Shown here: piece after piece, positions 22,915 through 30,821 of the stretch
Layout: every line of letters starts with the position of its first letter
Numbering within the stretch: position 1 is the stretch's first letter
Position numbers and translations under genes: made by a program
The notes under the pieces: generated by a model
Told to the model about the DNA's origin: nothing
Database searches by the model: none
What the model saw: the letters and a program-made list of their open reading frames with translations, nothing else
Assembly (NCBI GenBank): GCA_035253585.1
Contig: DATFBY010000133.1
Location: 1-31,145 of the forward strand
Length of the DNA: 31,145 nt
Reading direction: 5' to 3'
From: DATFBY01 sp035253585
Lineage (GTDB): Bacteria; Gemmatimonadota; Gemmatimonadetes; Gemmatimonadales; Gemmatimonadaceae

Positions 22915-23684
22915 GCCACATCGATCGCTCGGACGCCGATGCCATCGCGGCCAATGCCGAGGCAGCGATGCGAAGCGCGGAGTTCTACGACACTTTGTGG
23001 AAGGATGGTGGCTCGGCCCCTGACGAAGATGACCTGATTCGCCTGGCTTTCATTCTCGACTCGATGCGCCGTCTCCCGCTGAGCGCAGACGCTCGAATTC
23101 TGGATCTGGGCTGCGGATCGGGCTGGATGACGCCGCACTTGGCGAAGTTCGGCAGAGTGACGGCGCTCGACTTTCTTCCGCGCGCGATGGGCCGCGCGCA
23201 AGAGCAGTACGGAGATCATGCCACGTTCGCGCTGGCGACTCCCGAGTCGCCTGGTCTTTCACGCGAGGCGCGAGCGGCGTTCGACGTCGTGGTATGCAGC
23301 GAAGTGCTGGAGCACGTGCCGGCCCCAAGCGCGTTGCTCGATCAGGCCGCGTCGTACTTGAAGGGAGGCGGGTGGTGCCTTTTGACGACGCCTAACGGCA
23401 ACGTGTGGCCGGAGTATCGCCGCCGCTTTGAAGGACGCCTGCAACCACTGGAGAATTGGCTGACGCCGACGGCGCTGCGAGAGTTACTGCGCGATGCGGA
23501 GCTCGAGCCGGTGTTGCACGAGGGGCGGGTCTCACCGAGCCTGACGCTGGCTGGCTCGCGACTGCTGCAGCATCGAGCAGCAGCACGGCTGTTCGAGGCA
23601 CTTGGCCTCGGACGGTGGTACGGACGCGCGGTCTTGCCTACAGCCCTCTATCAGGTGGTCGTCGCGCGGAAGATGCGCGGCTGA
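22911..23684 (+). CDS. Class I SAM-dependent methyltransferase coupled to wzt
   Basis: 257 aa. Starts at a GTG overlapping the wzt stop as GTGA. Motif I ILDLGCGSG (63-71), VTALDFLPRAMGRA as motif II, FDVVVCSEVLEHVP as motif IV and GGWCLLTTPNGNVWPEY after it mark a Methyltransf_11/UbiG-like fold. The C-terminus is helical with no membrane segment. Coupling to wzt suggests it modifies the exported glycan, possibly the terminal sugar that Wzt recognises; in E. coli O8/O9a, methylation of the non-reducing end stops chain growth. That role here is inferred. Convergent with the deacetylase, only 4 bases between stops. Confidence 0.85.
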   Translation: MSHIDRSDADAIAANAEAAMRSAEFYDTLWKDGGSAPDEDDLIRLAFILDSMRRLPLSADARILDLGCGSGWMTPHLAKFGRVTALDFLPRAMGRAQEQYGDHATFALATPESPGLSREARAAFDVVVCSEVLEHVPAPSALLDQAASYLKGGGWCLLTTPNGNVWPEYRRRFEGRLQPLENWLTPTALRELLRDAELEPVLHEGRVSPSLTLAGSRLLQHRAAARLFEALGLGRWYGRAVLPTALYQVVVARKMRG

Positions 23685-23688
23685 GCGA

Positions 23689-24735
23689 TCAGCCGCGGAA
23701 CCAGCGGCGAAGGTGGCGCCGAAACTCTCGCGCGTCCCAATCCTTCACCTGAAATCGGGGCAATTCGAAGGTGTCAATTCCCATACCGACCCACCCGGGC
23801 CGATTGGCGCAGGCGGATTCGAAGCGTGCGTCACGTACGATCTGCTTCGTTGCGATCGTGTACGTGTCGGTGGAGCCATACGGGTACGCGAAGGCGGTCA
23901 CCGGACCCTCGATGATCTCCTCCAGGCGCTTTCGGCTGCCCCGTATTTCCAACCGTTGGTCACCGTGGGACAGGCTCGAGAGAACCGGATGCGTCTTCGA
24001 GTGCGCTCCTACCTCGAATCGTCCCGGCTCCGCGAACGCTCTGATCTCCTCGGCGGAGAGCAACGGATGCCTAACGAGCGGCGGCGTCTCCGCGCGTCGC
24101 AGGCCGGCCAGCGCATCGAGCACCTCGTGCTGCTCCGTGTAGGAAAGCGGGCGGATGAGCGAGTGCAGCGCCAGGTACAGTCGGTGGCGCTCCGTTGGCG
24201 GAGAATTCCAGACGCGCCAGTGGCGGTGCTCGCGCGCGGTTGCGTCGTCATACCGAGCGACATCGCCGAGCGACCACCGGTGAGAGGTACCAGCAATCCG
24301 GAGCTCGATCTCCGGTGGAAACGTGGAGGGCTCCAGGACCAACCGTTGAAGCTTGTCCCACCAGAGCTCTTGCCGCTCGTCAACATACGTCGTCGGTACG
24401 TACACAGTGGCCGGAATGCCCAACTTCTCCATGATCGGTTTGGCCACCGTCAGGTTGTCGGCGTAGCCGTCGTCGAACGTGACCGACACGAAGCGGTCGA
24501 GCGCGCGATGCGAGGTCAGCGATCGTACCGCGTCGGCGAGGGGGAGCGCGCCTACTTCCGATGCAGCCAACGCCTCCATTTGCTCCGCGAAACGCGCGGG
24601 CGTCACGTTCATTCCCCATGGATCGATGTCATCCTCGGAGACACGATGATAAAGGAGGATGATGCCGCGATCCACGAAGCGCCGGAGCAGCGAGCGCATG
24701 GAGCGACGCTGCCATTGCCGCAACCGGTGCTTCAT
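23689..24735 (-). CDS. Polysaccharide deacetylase (NodB homology domain)
   Basis: 348 aa. Carbohydrate esterase 4-type fold: ILLYHRVSE near the N-terminus, TFDDGYADN with Asp88/Asp89 (metal/base), GAHSKTHPVLSSL with the metal-binding His245 and His249, and FAYPYG. An insert of about 100 residues (120-220) separates the first and second motifs, as in WbmS- or PIG-L-neighbour deacetylases of surface-glycan loci. It should remove N-acetyl groups from a glycan. There is no signal peptide, so it probably acts on a cytosolic precursor. The ATG overlaps the stop of the glycosyltransferase fusion as ATGA, so the two are cotranslated. Confidence 0.9.
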   Translation of the reverse strand: MKHRLRQWQRRSMRSLLRRFVDRGIILLYHRVSEDDIDPWGMNVTPARFAEQMEALAASEVGALPLADAVRSLTSHRALDRFVSVTFDDGYADNLTVAKPIMEKLGIPATVYVPTTYVDERQELWWDKLQRLVLEPSTFPPEIELRIAGTSHRWSLGDVARYDDATAREHRHWRVWNSPPTERHRLYLALHSLIRPLSYTEQHEVLDALAGLRRAETPPLVRHPLLSAEEIRAFAEPGRFEVGAHSKTHPVLSSLSHGDQRLEIRGSRKRLEEIIEGPVTAFAYPYGSTDTYTIATKQIVRDARFESACANRPGWVGMGIDTFELPRFQVKDWDAREFRRHLRRWFRG

Positions 24736-26426
24736 TTGCCCGCCGCTGGCTTCGCCGCGCGGATTGTGATCACGAGCTGATAATCACGATCGCGATGCTC
24801 CAACTCCGAGGTGCGCAGATCCTCGACCGCCATTCCTTGAAGGAACGCGCTCGCCACCAGCACGTTCCCATGCGCTTGCACGTCGAGGCTCTCCGGCGGG
24901 AAGTGCTCCGCGAACAAGCGCCGGGCCGAGAAATCCGTGAAGCGCCAGCAGTCGTTCCACTGCTCGCGGCCATCACGCGCGATCTGGCTGATACCGGGGA
25001 CCGTGACCAGCAGCACACCACCCGGCTTGAGCGCGCGATACAACGTGCCGACTGCTTTCGGGATGTCGTAGACGAGCTGCAAGGTTTGCGTGACGATCAT
25101 GCAGTCGAACGTCTCGTCAGGCAGCAGGTCATCTTGCGACAGATCGCCAACGATCGTTGCGGCGGGGTTGCGCGGTGAGAGGTCGAGCACTTCCCGTCGC
25201 TGCACCTTGTCGCCGCCGAAGCGAGTGGTGTAGGTGTCATCCGCGACTTCGAGAACGGTGCCCCGAATGTCACCGGAGTACGAGGAGAGGAAGCGCTCGA
25301 TGTAGTAACGGTCGACCGGCCGGCCGCGATCGAAGCCCCAGTCGCGGCTGAGCGGCTCGAGACGGCGCAGCGCGCCCATGCGGACCGCACCCACCGGCAC
25401 CGGCGGATTGTGCCGCAGCCGCCGCAACCATCCGACGATCGGTTTCGGGAGTAGACGGTGCGCGGTGCGCTTGATGAAGCCCATGGTGAGCACCCGTGCC
25501 GGCGGGTCGGAGATCGGTCCGGCTAGATAATTCAGCCATGGGTGACGGTAAGGCCAGAGTGCGTATCGCAGCGCCTTCTGTACTCGCGGACTGTCCACCC
25601 GCTCGCGCTCCAGGTACGCGCTCAACCATTCCAGGTATCGCTTTCGAAGCGGGTGGTATTGTCCGGCTTCGGTCGCCACGACCACGCATGATTGATCGTG
25701 TCTCCGATAGCGGTCCCACAGCCGTCCGGTGACGAGCACACGCTGCGTGAGATACGCTTTGGCCAGAAAGACCTGATCCTCATAGAGCCCCCGGAAGCTT
25801 TCCTCGAAACCCCCCAGTTCGAGAAGGTTCGAGCGGCGAATGAGGATGTTCGACATCGATGGTGCGCTGGCACCGCCGAGCGGATAGAGCGTGGTGAGGA
25901 GCGCGGGCGGCTCGATGACGGTGTCGAGCGGGACACCAGGATTCGACACTCTGTCGTGTCCGAGCTGTCGCGGCTCCCCATTCCAGCTGTGCCAGTATTG
26001 CGTGTAGCCGTAGAGCATCGTGACGTCGGCCCGCTCGCGCATGATCGCGACCTGCTCTTCGAGCTTGTACGGGAGCCAGACGTCATCGGCGTCCAAGAAG
26101 CCCACGAATTCGCCCCGCGCCTCGTGAAGCCCGAGGTTGCGCGACGCACTCATCCCCTTGTTCACGTGCCCGGGGTGCTCTAGATACCGGATCTTGTCGG
26201 GGAATCGGGCCGCATACCCCTTGGCAATCCGGGTACTCGCATCCGTGGATCCGTCGTCGACGAGCAGTAGCTCCCAGTCATCGAACGTCTGCCTAACGAC
26301 GCTGTCGATGGCGTCCTCGATGAATCGCTCGGCATTCAGAAATATCGTGATGACGGAAACGGCAGGGCCTGTTGCCATTACCCTCTGCGCAGGAGCGTAG
26401 CTGCCGACCGACTGGATCGCCGACAT
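24732..26426 (-). CDS. Glycosyltransferase family 2 - methyltransferase fusion
   Basis: 564 aa with two parts. N-terminal GT-A glycosyltransferase: VSVITIFLN, VDDGSTD (56-62), FLDADD (110-115) and the YEDQVF base region (about 215). The C-terminal half from about residue 365 opens DWGFDRGRPVDRYYIE and contains VLEVADDTYTTRFGG (391-405) in the place of the glycine-rich motif I, then DETFDCMIVTQTLQ and LKPGGVLLVTVPG. This is a methyltransferase domain of the kind found in surface-glycan clusters, with a divergent SAM loop. One protein could add a sugar and methylate. Start uncertain: ATG at 26426, ATG at 26378 (weak AGAGG before it) or TTG at 26444. Confidence 0.85.
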   Translation of the reverse strand: MSAIQSVGSYAPAQRVMATGPAVSVITIFLNAERFIEDAIDSVVRQTFDDWELLLVDDGSTDASTRIAKGYAARFPDKIRYLEHPGHVNKGMSASRNLGLHEARGEFVGFLDADDVWLPYKLEEQVAIMRERADVTMLYGYTQYWHSWNGEPRQLGHDRVSNPGVPLDTVIEPPALLTTLYPLGGASAPSMSNILIRRSNLLELGGFEESFRGLYEDQVFLAKAYLTQRVLVTGRLWDRYRRHDQSCVVVATEAGQYHPLRKRYLEWLSAYLERERVDSPRVQKALRYALWPYRHPWLNYLAGPISDPPARVLTMGFIKRTAHRLLPKPIVGWLRRLRHNPPVPVGAVRMGALRRLEPLSRDWGFDRGRPVDRYYIERFLSSYSGDIRGTVLEVADDTYTTRFGGDKVQRREVLDLSPRNPAATIVGDLSQDDLLPDETFDCMIVTQTLQLVYDIPKAVGTLYRALKPGGVLLVTVPGISQIARDGREQWNDCWRFTDFSARRLFAEHFPPESLDVQAHGNVLVASAFLQGMAVEDLRTSELEHRDRDYQLVITIRAAKPAAGK

Positions 26427-26549
26427 TGGGGAAGTCTCAGCCAATTAATGAATTCTCATGAAAGGATGCGCACTTCGCAAACCACGCGCCGTACATATGC
26501 GAATCGGCGACGTCGCGTGAGTGATGCGGACCGACAGGTTGCCGAGTAA

Positions 26550-27449
26550 GTGTTTACTTCCGTGAGAGTTACGCTACGTGCCGCGCTCCGACGCGCACTA
26601 CGTCACGCGCACGGTGAGCTGCTCGCGCTCCCTTTTCTCAGCGGGAAAACGCTTCCGATCACGCACGACGAGGGCGGATACGTGCTCCCGCCCCCTGCCG
26701 GATGGGGTGCGAGCGCCACCGGCGACGATGGGCTGCCCGTTCCGCCTAACAATCTGTGGTTGGGCTACGCCGACACTCCGCAGGATTTTCTCGACGGCGG
26801 GCGTCGCGACACGTCCACAATGCTCGGTCTCCTCCGTCGGGCGGGCGCATCACCGGAAGCAATGACGCGCGTCCTCGATCTGGGATGCGGAGCGGGGCGG
26901 ATGCTTCGCTTTTTCCCGGGTAAGGGCGCGGGTGTCGAGCGTTGGGGGGCTGACATCAGCGCACGGCACATCGCCTGGTGTCAGGAGCATCTCGACCCGC
27001 CCTTCCACTTCGTCACGACGTCGACGACACCGCACTTGCCATTCGCGGATGGGTACTTCGATCTGGTGTACGCAGCCTCGCTCTTCACCCACATCGCCGA
27101 TTTACCCGACGCGTGGTTTCTCGAGATTCTACGGGTCGTGCGACCCGATGGCTACGCCTACATCACGCTGCACGACGAGCACTCGGTGGCCTGGCTCCGA
27201 GTGCGCGATCCAAAGCGTGAAGGATGGGCCCCTCTCCGCCGTGCTCTCGAGACCTTCGACAGAAAAACCTCGGTGCTGTCACGGGCGTATTCGGTGTTTT
27301 CCATCGGCCACGGTCCCGACGCTCAGGTCTTTCACAATCTCGACGCGCTGACACGCCGTTGGGGGCGGTTGGCGCGAGTCGTCTCGATCACTCCAGAAGC
27401 GCACGATCATCAGACCGCGCTGCTGATGCGTCGGGAGCTGGGCCGGTAG
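26550..27449 (+). CDS. Class I SAM-dependent methyltransferase, glycan-locus type
   Basis: 299 aa. Motif I VLDLGCGAG (108-116), GADISARHI as motif II and FDLVYAASLFTHI as motif IV show a Methyltransf_11/25 fold. The first 105 residues include GGYVLPPPAGWG and a segment PPNNLWLGYADTPQDFL found in front of many surface-glycan methyltransferases. GTG start (26550); a second GTG four codons later is possible. Divergent from the glycosyltransferase fusion and convergent with comM, whose 3' end it overlaps by 62 bases. Third methyltransferase domain of the locus; acceptor unknown. Confidence 0.85.
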   Translation: MFTSVRVTLRAALRRALRHAHGELLALPFLSGKTLPITHDEGGYVLPPPAGWGASATGDDGLPVPPNNLWLGYADTPQDFLDGGRRDTSTMLGLLRRAGASPEAMTRVLDLGCGAGRMLRFFPGKGAGVERWGADISARHIAWCQEHLDPPFHFVTTSTTPHLPFADGYFDLVYAASLFTHIADLPDAWFLEILRVVRPDGYAYITLHDEHSVAWLRVRDPKREGWAPLRRALETFDRKTSVLSRAYSVFSIGHGPDAQVFHNLDALTRRWGRLARVVSITPEAHDHQTALLMRRELGR

Positions 27450-28908
27450 CCTTGTAGCGCAGCGCCTCCGCGACGTGGCCTAAGCGAACGACGTCCTGGC
27501 CCTCGAGATCGGCGATCGTCCGTGCCACTCTGATCGCGCGGTGATAGCCGCGAGCTGTCAGCCGGAGCCGCTCTGCGGCCCTGACCAAGAGATCGCGCGC
27601 GTCAGGCTCGATGGCATCGATCTGCAAGGTGCGGGCAGTACGACAGCGCTGACGTTTTCTCGCGCGCTCCACGCGCTCACGTATTGTTGCCGAGCGCTCG
27701 CCACTGCCGGTGTCCAGCAGTCGCTGCGTCGGCACTGGTCCCACGTGCACGTGCATGTCGATACGGTCGGCCAACGGTCCGGAGAGCCGCGCGCGATATC
27801 GAGCAATTTCCCCGGCGGCGCAGCGGCACACGCGCGACGCATCACCCGCATTTCCACACGGGCAGGGATTCATTGCGCCGACCAGCGTGAAGCGCGCCGG
27901 AAACGAGACGGCGCTGGCCGCGCGCGCGATGAGGACGCGCCCGTCTTCCATCGGTTGACGAAGTGACTCGGTGACGTGGCGGCGGAACTCGAGCAGCTCA
28001 TCGAGAAAGAGTACGCCGCGGTGCGCGAGGCTCACCTCTCCTGGCCGCGGCGGGTTCCCCCCGCCGATGAGACCGGCGTCGGAAATCGAGTGGTGCGGCG
28101 CACGAAATGGACGCCGCGCCACGACCGCTTCCCCGGGACGTAGCATCCCCGCCACCGAGTGGATCGCTGTCACCTCGAGAGCCTCGCTTTCCGTGAGCGC
28201 CGGGAGGATGCTCGGCAGACGACGCGCGAGCATGGTCTTTCCCGCCCCGGGTGGTCCGACGAGCAGGACGTTGTGTCGACCGGCCGCGGCGATCTCGAGC
28301 GCGCGCTTGGCGGTGGTTTGCCCCGCGACGTCGGCAAAATCTGCCACATCATCGACCGCGGGGTCGGCAACGGAAGGTGCCGGCGCGTCAGGCAGAGCAC
28401 CGTGCCGAAGCGCACGCACCAGCGCCGAGAGCGAGGAAGGCGCCGAGAGGCGGAGCCCGCTCACGAGCGCTGCCTCCGCGACGTTGGGCGATGGGAGCAC
28501 GAGGGTGGTGCCGTCGCGCGATCTCGAAAGGCGAGCAACGGGCAGCGCGCCACGCATCGCCCTCAATGTGCCGTCGAGTCCGAGCTCTCCAACGAACAGC
28601 GCATCGCTGAGTGTGGCGGCTTCGAGCTGGCCGGTGGCGGCGAGTATCCCCAACGCGATCGGCAGATCGAACGCGGTACCGTCCTTCCGTACATCCGCTG
28701 GGGCGAGATTGACCGTGATGCGGCGCGGTGGCAGCACGCATCCGGAGTTCACCAACGCGGCGCCAACTCGCTCGCGACTCTCCTTCACCGCACCGGCCGG
28801 AAGCCCGACGATGGAGAACTGTGGAAGGCCAGCGGAGGCGTCCACTTCGACCGTCACGTCGTAGGCATCGATCCCGAGTACGGCGGCTGATCGCACGGCG
28901 GCAAGCAT
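27388..28908 (-). CDS. comM: YifB/ComM-family AAA+ ATPase (Mg-chelatase-like)
   Basis: 506 aa. N-terminal ChlI-like domain (SFSIVGLP-type segment QFSIVGLPAGAVKESRERV, then ITVNLAPADVRKDGTAFDLPIALG); AAA+ domain with Walker A GPPGAGKT (218-225), RPFRAPHHSISDAGLIGGG and VLFLDELLEF as Walker B; a cysteine cluster NPCPCGNAGD/VCRC; and the C-terminal RGYHRAIRVARTIADLEG. In Vibrio and Haemophilus ComM is a hexameric helicase that extends branch migration during natural transformation; many non-competent bacteria have it too. Start ATG at 28908; a 21-residue upstream extension is poor. The last 62 bases overlap the convergent methyltransferase. Confidence 0.93.
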   Translation of the reverse strand: MLAAVRSAAVLGIDAYDVTVEVDASAGLPQFSIVGLPAGAVKESRERVGAALVNSGCVLPPRRITVNLAPADVRKDGTAFDLPIALGILAATGQLEAATLSDALFVGELGLDGTLRAMRGALPVARLSRSRDGTTLVLPSPNVAEAALVSGLRLSAPSSLSALVRALRHGALPDAPAPSVADPAVDDVADFADVAGQTTAKRALEIAAAGRHNVLLVGPPGAGKTMLARRLPSILPALTESEALEVTAIHSVAGMLRPGEAVVARRPFRAPHHSISDAGLIGGGNPPRPGEVSLAHRGVLFLDELLEFRRHVTESLRQPMEDGRVLIARAASAVSFPARFTLVGAMNPCPCGNAGDASRVCRCAAGEIARYRARLSGPLADRIDMHVHVGPVPTQRLLDTGSGERSATIRERVERARKRQRCRTARTLQIDAIEPDARDLLVRAAERLRLTARGYHRAIRVARTIADLEGQDVVRLGHVAEALRYKATGPAPDASAARSDDRALLE

Positions 28909-29050
28909 GCGTGAGGCTACACGGCGACGTGTCGGGTGGAGGGACCAGTTCGACGCGCGCCGCATCGACAACCTTCGATGCGACTACGAGATCGCGCGTT
29001 CGCGCTAATCGTCCGCGCACTAGAGTGGTTGCTGGCGCTCACTTTGCGCA

Positions 29051-29055
29051 GGGAG
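29051..29055 (+). promoter_or_regulatory. Shine-Dalgarno for the FRG gene
   Basis: GGGAG six bases before the ATG at 29062. This decides the start of the FRG protein over in-frame codons that extend 42 residues upstream into the 153-base divergent gap next to comM. Confidence 0.5.
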
Positions 29056-29061
29056 CGCGGC

Positions 29062-29847
29062 ATGCAAGAACATCGGGTTTCGAGTTGGAGCGAGCTGAAC
29101 GACGTGCTCTACGAGGGGTCCTGGCAGCCGGAGATCAGGCGGCATAGGGCAACGACCGCTTATCGCGGCATGGCTGACACCGCCAATGGGCTCGCCCACT
29201 CGCTCAGCCGGCTCGGGAAGACATCAGCGCGGCTCGAGGGGCACATCCTTCGGAATTTCCGTAAGTACGCACCACGGGAGTCGGTTGCCGGCGACTCGGT
29301 GTGGAATTGGCTGGCGGTGGGACAGCAGCATGGGCTCCCGACGCGCTTGCTCGACTGGACCTATTCCCCCTTCGTGGCGCTGCACTTCGCCACCGAAAAT
29401 CTGGAGCACTTCGATCGTGACGGCGTGGTCTGGTGTCTCGACTACGCGGCGGCGAATGAGTTTCTTCCGCCGCAACTTCGCGCGGTGCTCGAACAGGAAG
29501 GATCCTACACGTTCACGGCGGAGATGCTCTCGTGCGTTGCGACCACGCTGCGCGACTTCGACCGGCTCTCGGACGAGCCCTTCCTGGTCTTCCTCGAGCC
29601 ACCCTCTCTCCAGCAGCGGATCGCGCATCAGTTCGCACTGTTCTCCGTGCTCTCCGACGCCGAGGTGTCTCAGGACCACTGGATCAGGGAGCACCCGCAG
29701 CTCGCGCGTCGGGTGCTCATTCCTTCGTCGCTCAAGTGGGAGATTCGCGACAAGCTGGATCAAGCGAACATCAGTGAGCGCATCCTTTATCCGGGGCTCG
29801 ACGGTCTGGCGCGATGGCTCGCGCGTTACTACACCCCGAGAACGTAA
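29062..29847 (+). CDS. FRG-domain protein
   Basis: 261 aa. The FRG signature is present: YRG at 34-36 and QQHGLPTRLLDWTYSP (88-103) followed by ALHFA, with a conserved-looking acidic region (VVWCLDY) after it. FRG domains are widespread in bacteria and phages; biochemical function is not established to my knowledge, and the motif layout (YRG, then H-G-x-P-T-R-L-L-D-W) hints at a nucleotide-type pocket only by analogy. No signal peptide and no other domain. The start at 29062 gives a good ribosome-binding site. It stands alone between comM and a Crp/Fnr gene, with no toxin, antitoxin or defence genes nearby. Confidence 0.82.
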   Translation: MQEHRVSSWSELNDVLYEGSWQPEIRRHRATTAYRGMADTANGLAHSLSRLGKTSARLEGHILRNFRKYAPRESVAGDSVWNWLAVGQQHGLPTRLLDWTYSPFVALHFATENLEHFDRDGVVWCLDYAAANEFLPPQLRAVLEQEGSYTFTAEMLSCVATTLRDFDRLSDEPFLVFLEPPSLQQRIAHQFALFSVLSDAEVSQDHWIREHPQLARRVLIPSSLKWEIRDKLDQANISERILYPGLDGLARWLARYYTPRT

Positions 29848-29937
29848 CTTGCTACACAGGAACCAAATACGTGGTACGATTAAAGTTCTTTCTCAGGACA
29901 CTCATCTTCGAAACGCAATCTGACGCAAGGCGGCCGT

Positions 29938-30738
29938 ATGACGTCGACGCTCACGCAATTTGATACTCCGCGCAATCACATCCTGAGTGGTGTGCCCGAC
30001 GAGGAGCTGGATCTCGTCCTCTCGATGCTGGAGCCCGTGGAGCTTTCGCAGGGCCAGGTGCTGATCGAGACCGACCGCGCGATCGAGCACGTGTACTTCC
30101 CCGAGAACGCTCTAGTGTCGACGCTCGGCGCCGGCGATGGAGCTACGGCGGTCGAGGTGTCGATGATCGGGCGCGACGGCATGGTCGGTCTCCCGCTCTT
30201 CCTCGGAGTGGACCGTACTCAGCTCCGCGCACAGGTCCAGATCGCCGGAACGGGGTGGCGAATGTCGGCCGAGCATCTGCGCGCCTTGTCGTATCAGAGC
30301 GGGCCACTCGAGCGGATCCTCAGACGCTATGCGCACGCGAGCTTTTTCTTCGCGGCACAGTCCTCGGCCTGCCACAGGCTACACAACGTCATGCAGCGGT
30401 GCGCTCGCTGGCTGCTGACTACGCAAGACCTCGTCGGATCCCCGCAATTCCGCATCACGCACCTCGCGCTCGCCCAAATGCTCGGCGTCAGACGGGCGAC
30501 GATCACGGAGACCGCCGGAATGCTCCAACGGTCCGAGCTCATCGCCTACAACCGCGGTTCCGTGCGCATCGTCGACCGGAACGGGCTCGAGAAGGTGAGC
30601 TGCTCGTGCTACGACGTGATCCGCAGCGAGCGCGAGCGGTCACTACCGAGTCGCGAGCACGGGGCGCTCGAGCTTGCTCGAGTTCCAGCCCGTGCGCGTA
30701 CCGTAGGGGGCGACGCGTCGTCTGATCTGAGAGGCTGA
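29938..30738 (+). CDS. Crp/Fnr-family transcription regulator
   Basis: 266 aa. N-terminal cyclic-nucleotide-binding-like beta roll (about 15-130; VELSQGQVLIE, VYFPENALVST, MIGRDGMVGLPLFLG), long dimerisation helix, then a winged helix (about 150-220; THLALAQMLGVRRATITETAGMLQRSELI). The RITHLALAQMLGVRRATIT helix-turn-helix resembles Crp_2 domains. There are no N-terminal Fnr cysteines, and the canonical cAMP-binding Arg-Ser pair is absent, so the ligand is unknown. The last 35 residues are a charged tail. A weak AAGG precedes the ATG by 7 bases. AT-rich sequence including TACGAT (29875-29880) could hold its promoter. Confidence 0.9.
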   Translation: MTSTLTQFDTPRNHILSGVPDEELDLVLSMLEPVELSQGQVLIETDRAIEHVYFPENALVSTLGAGDGATAVEVSMIGRDGMVGLPLFLGVDRTQLRAQVQIAGTGWRMSAEHLRALSYQSGPLERILRRYAHASFFFAAQSSACHRLHNVMQRCARWLLTTQDLVGSPQFRITHLALAQMLGVRRATITETAGMLQRSELIAYNRGSVRIVDRNGLEKVSCSCYDVIRSERERSLPSREHGALELARVPARARTVGGDASSDLRG

Positions 30739-30821
30739 CGGCGCGCCTCGAGGATCGCGCAGGTTGCGTCCGGAGAGAGCGCGGCGCAGCGTAATGGCCG
30801 CCTGACTCCGGAGACATCGAG

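Noticed and set aside
28936..29061. 42-residue N-terminal extension of the FRG protein
   Set aside because: No ribosome-binding site, overlaps the likely divergent promoter region; the later ATG has GGGAG at good spacing.
29849..29880. TTGCTA and TACGAT as a sigma-70 promoter for the Crp/Fnr gene
   Set aside because: Spacing of 20 bases is too long; TACGAT alone may be a -10 but no matching -35 is present.
29062..30738. FRG plus Crp/Fnr as a small defence or toxin module
   Set aside because: Separate genes with a 90-base AT-rich gap, no antitoxin, nuclease or phage neighbour; no positive evidence.
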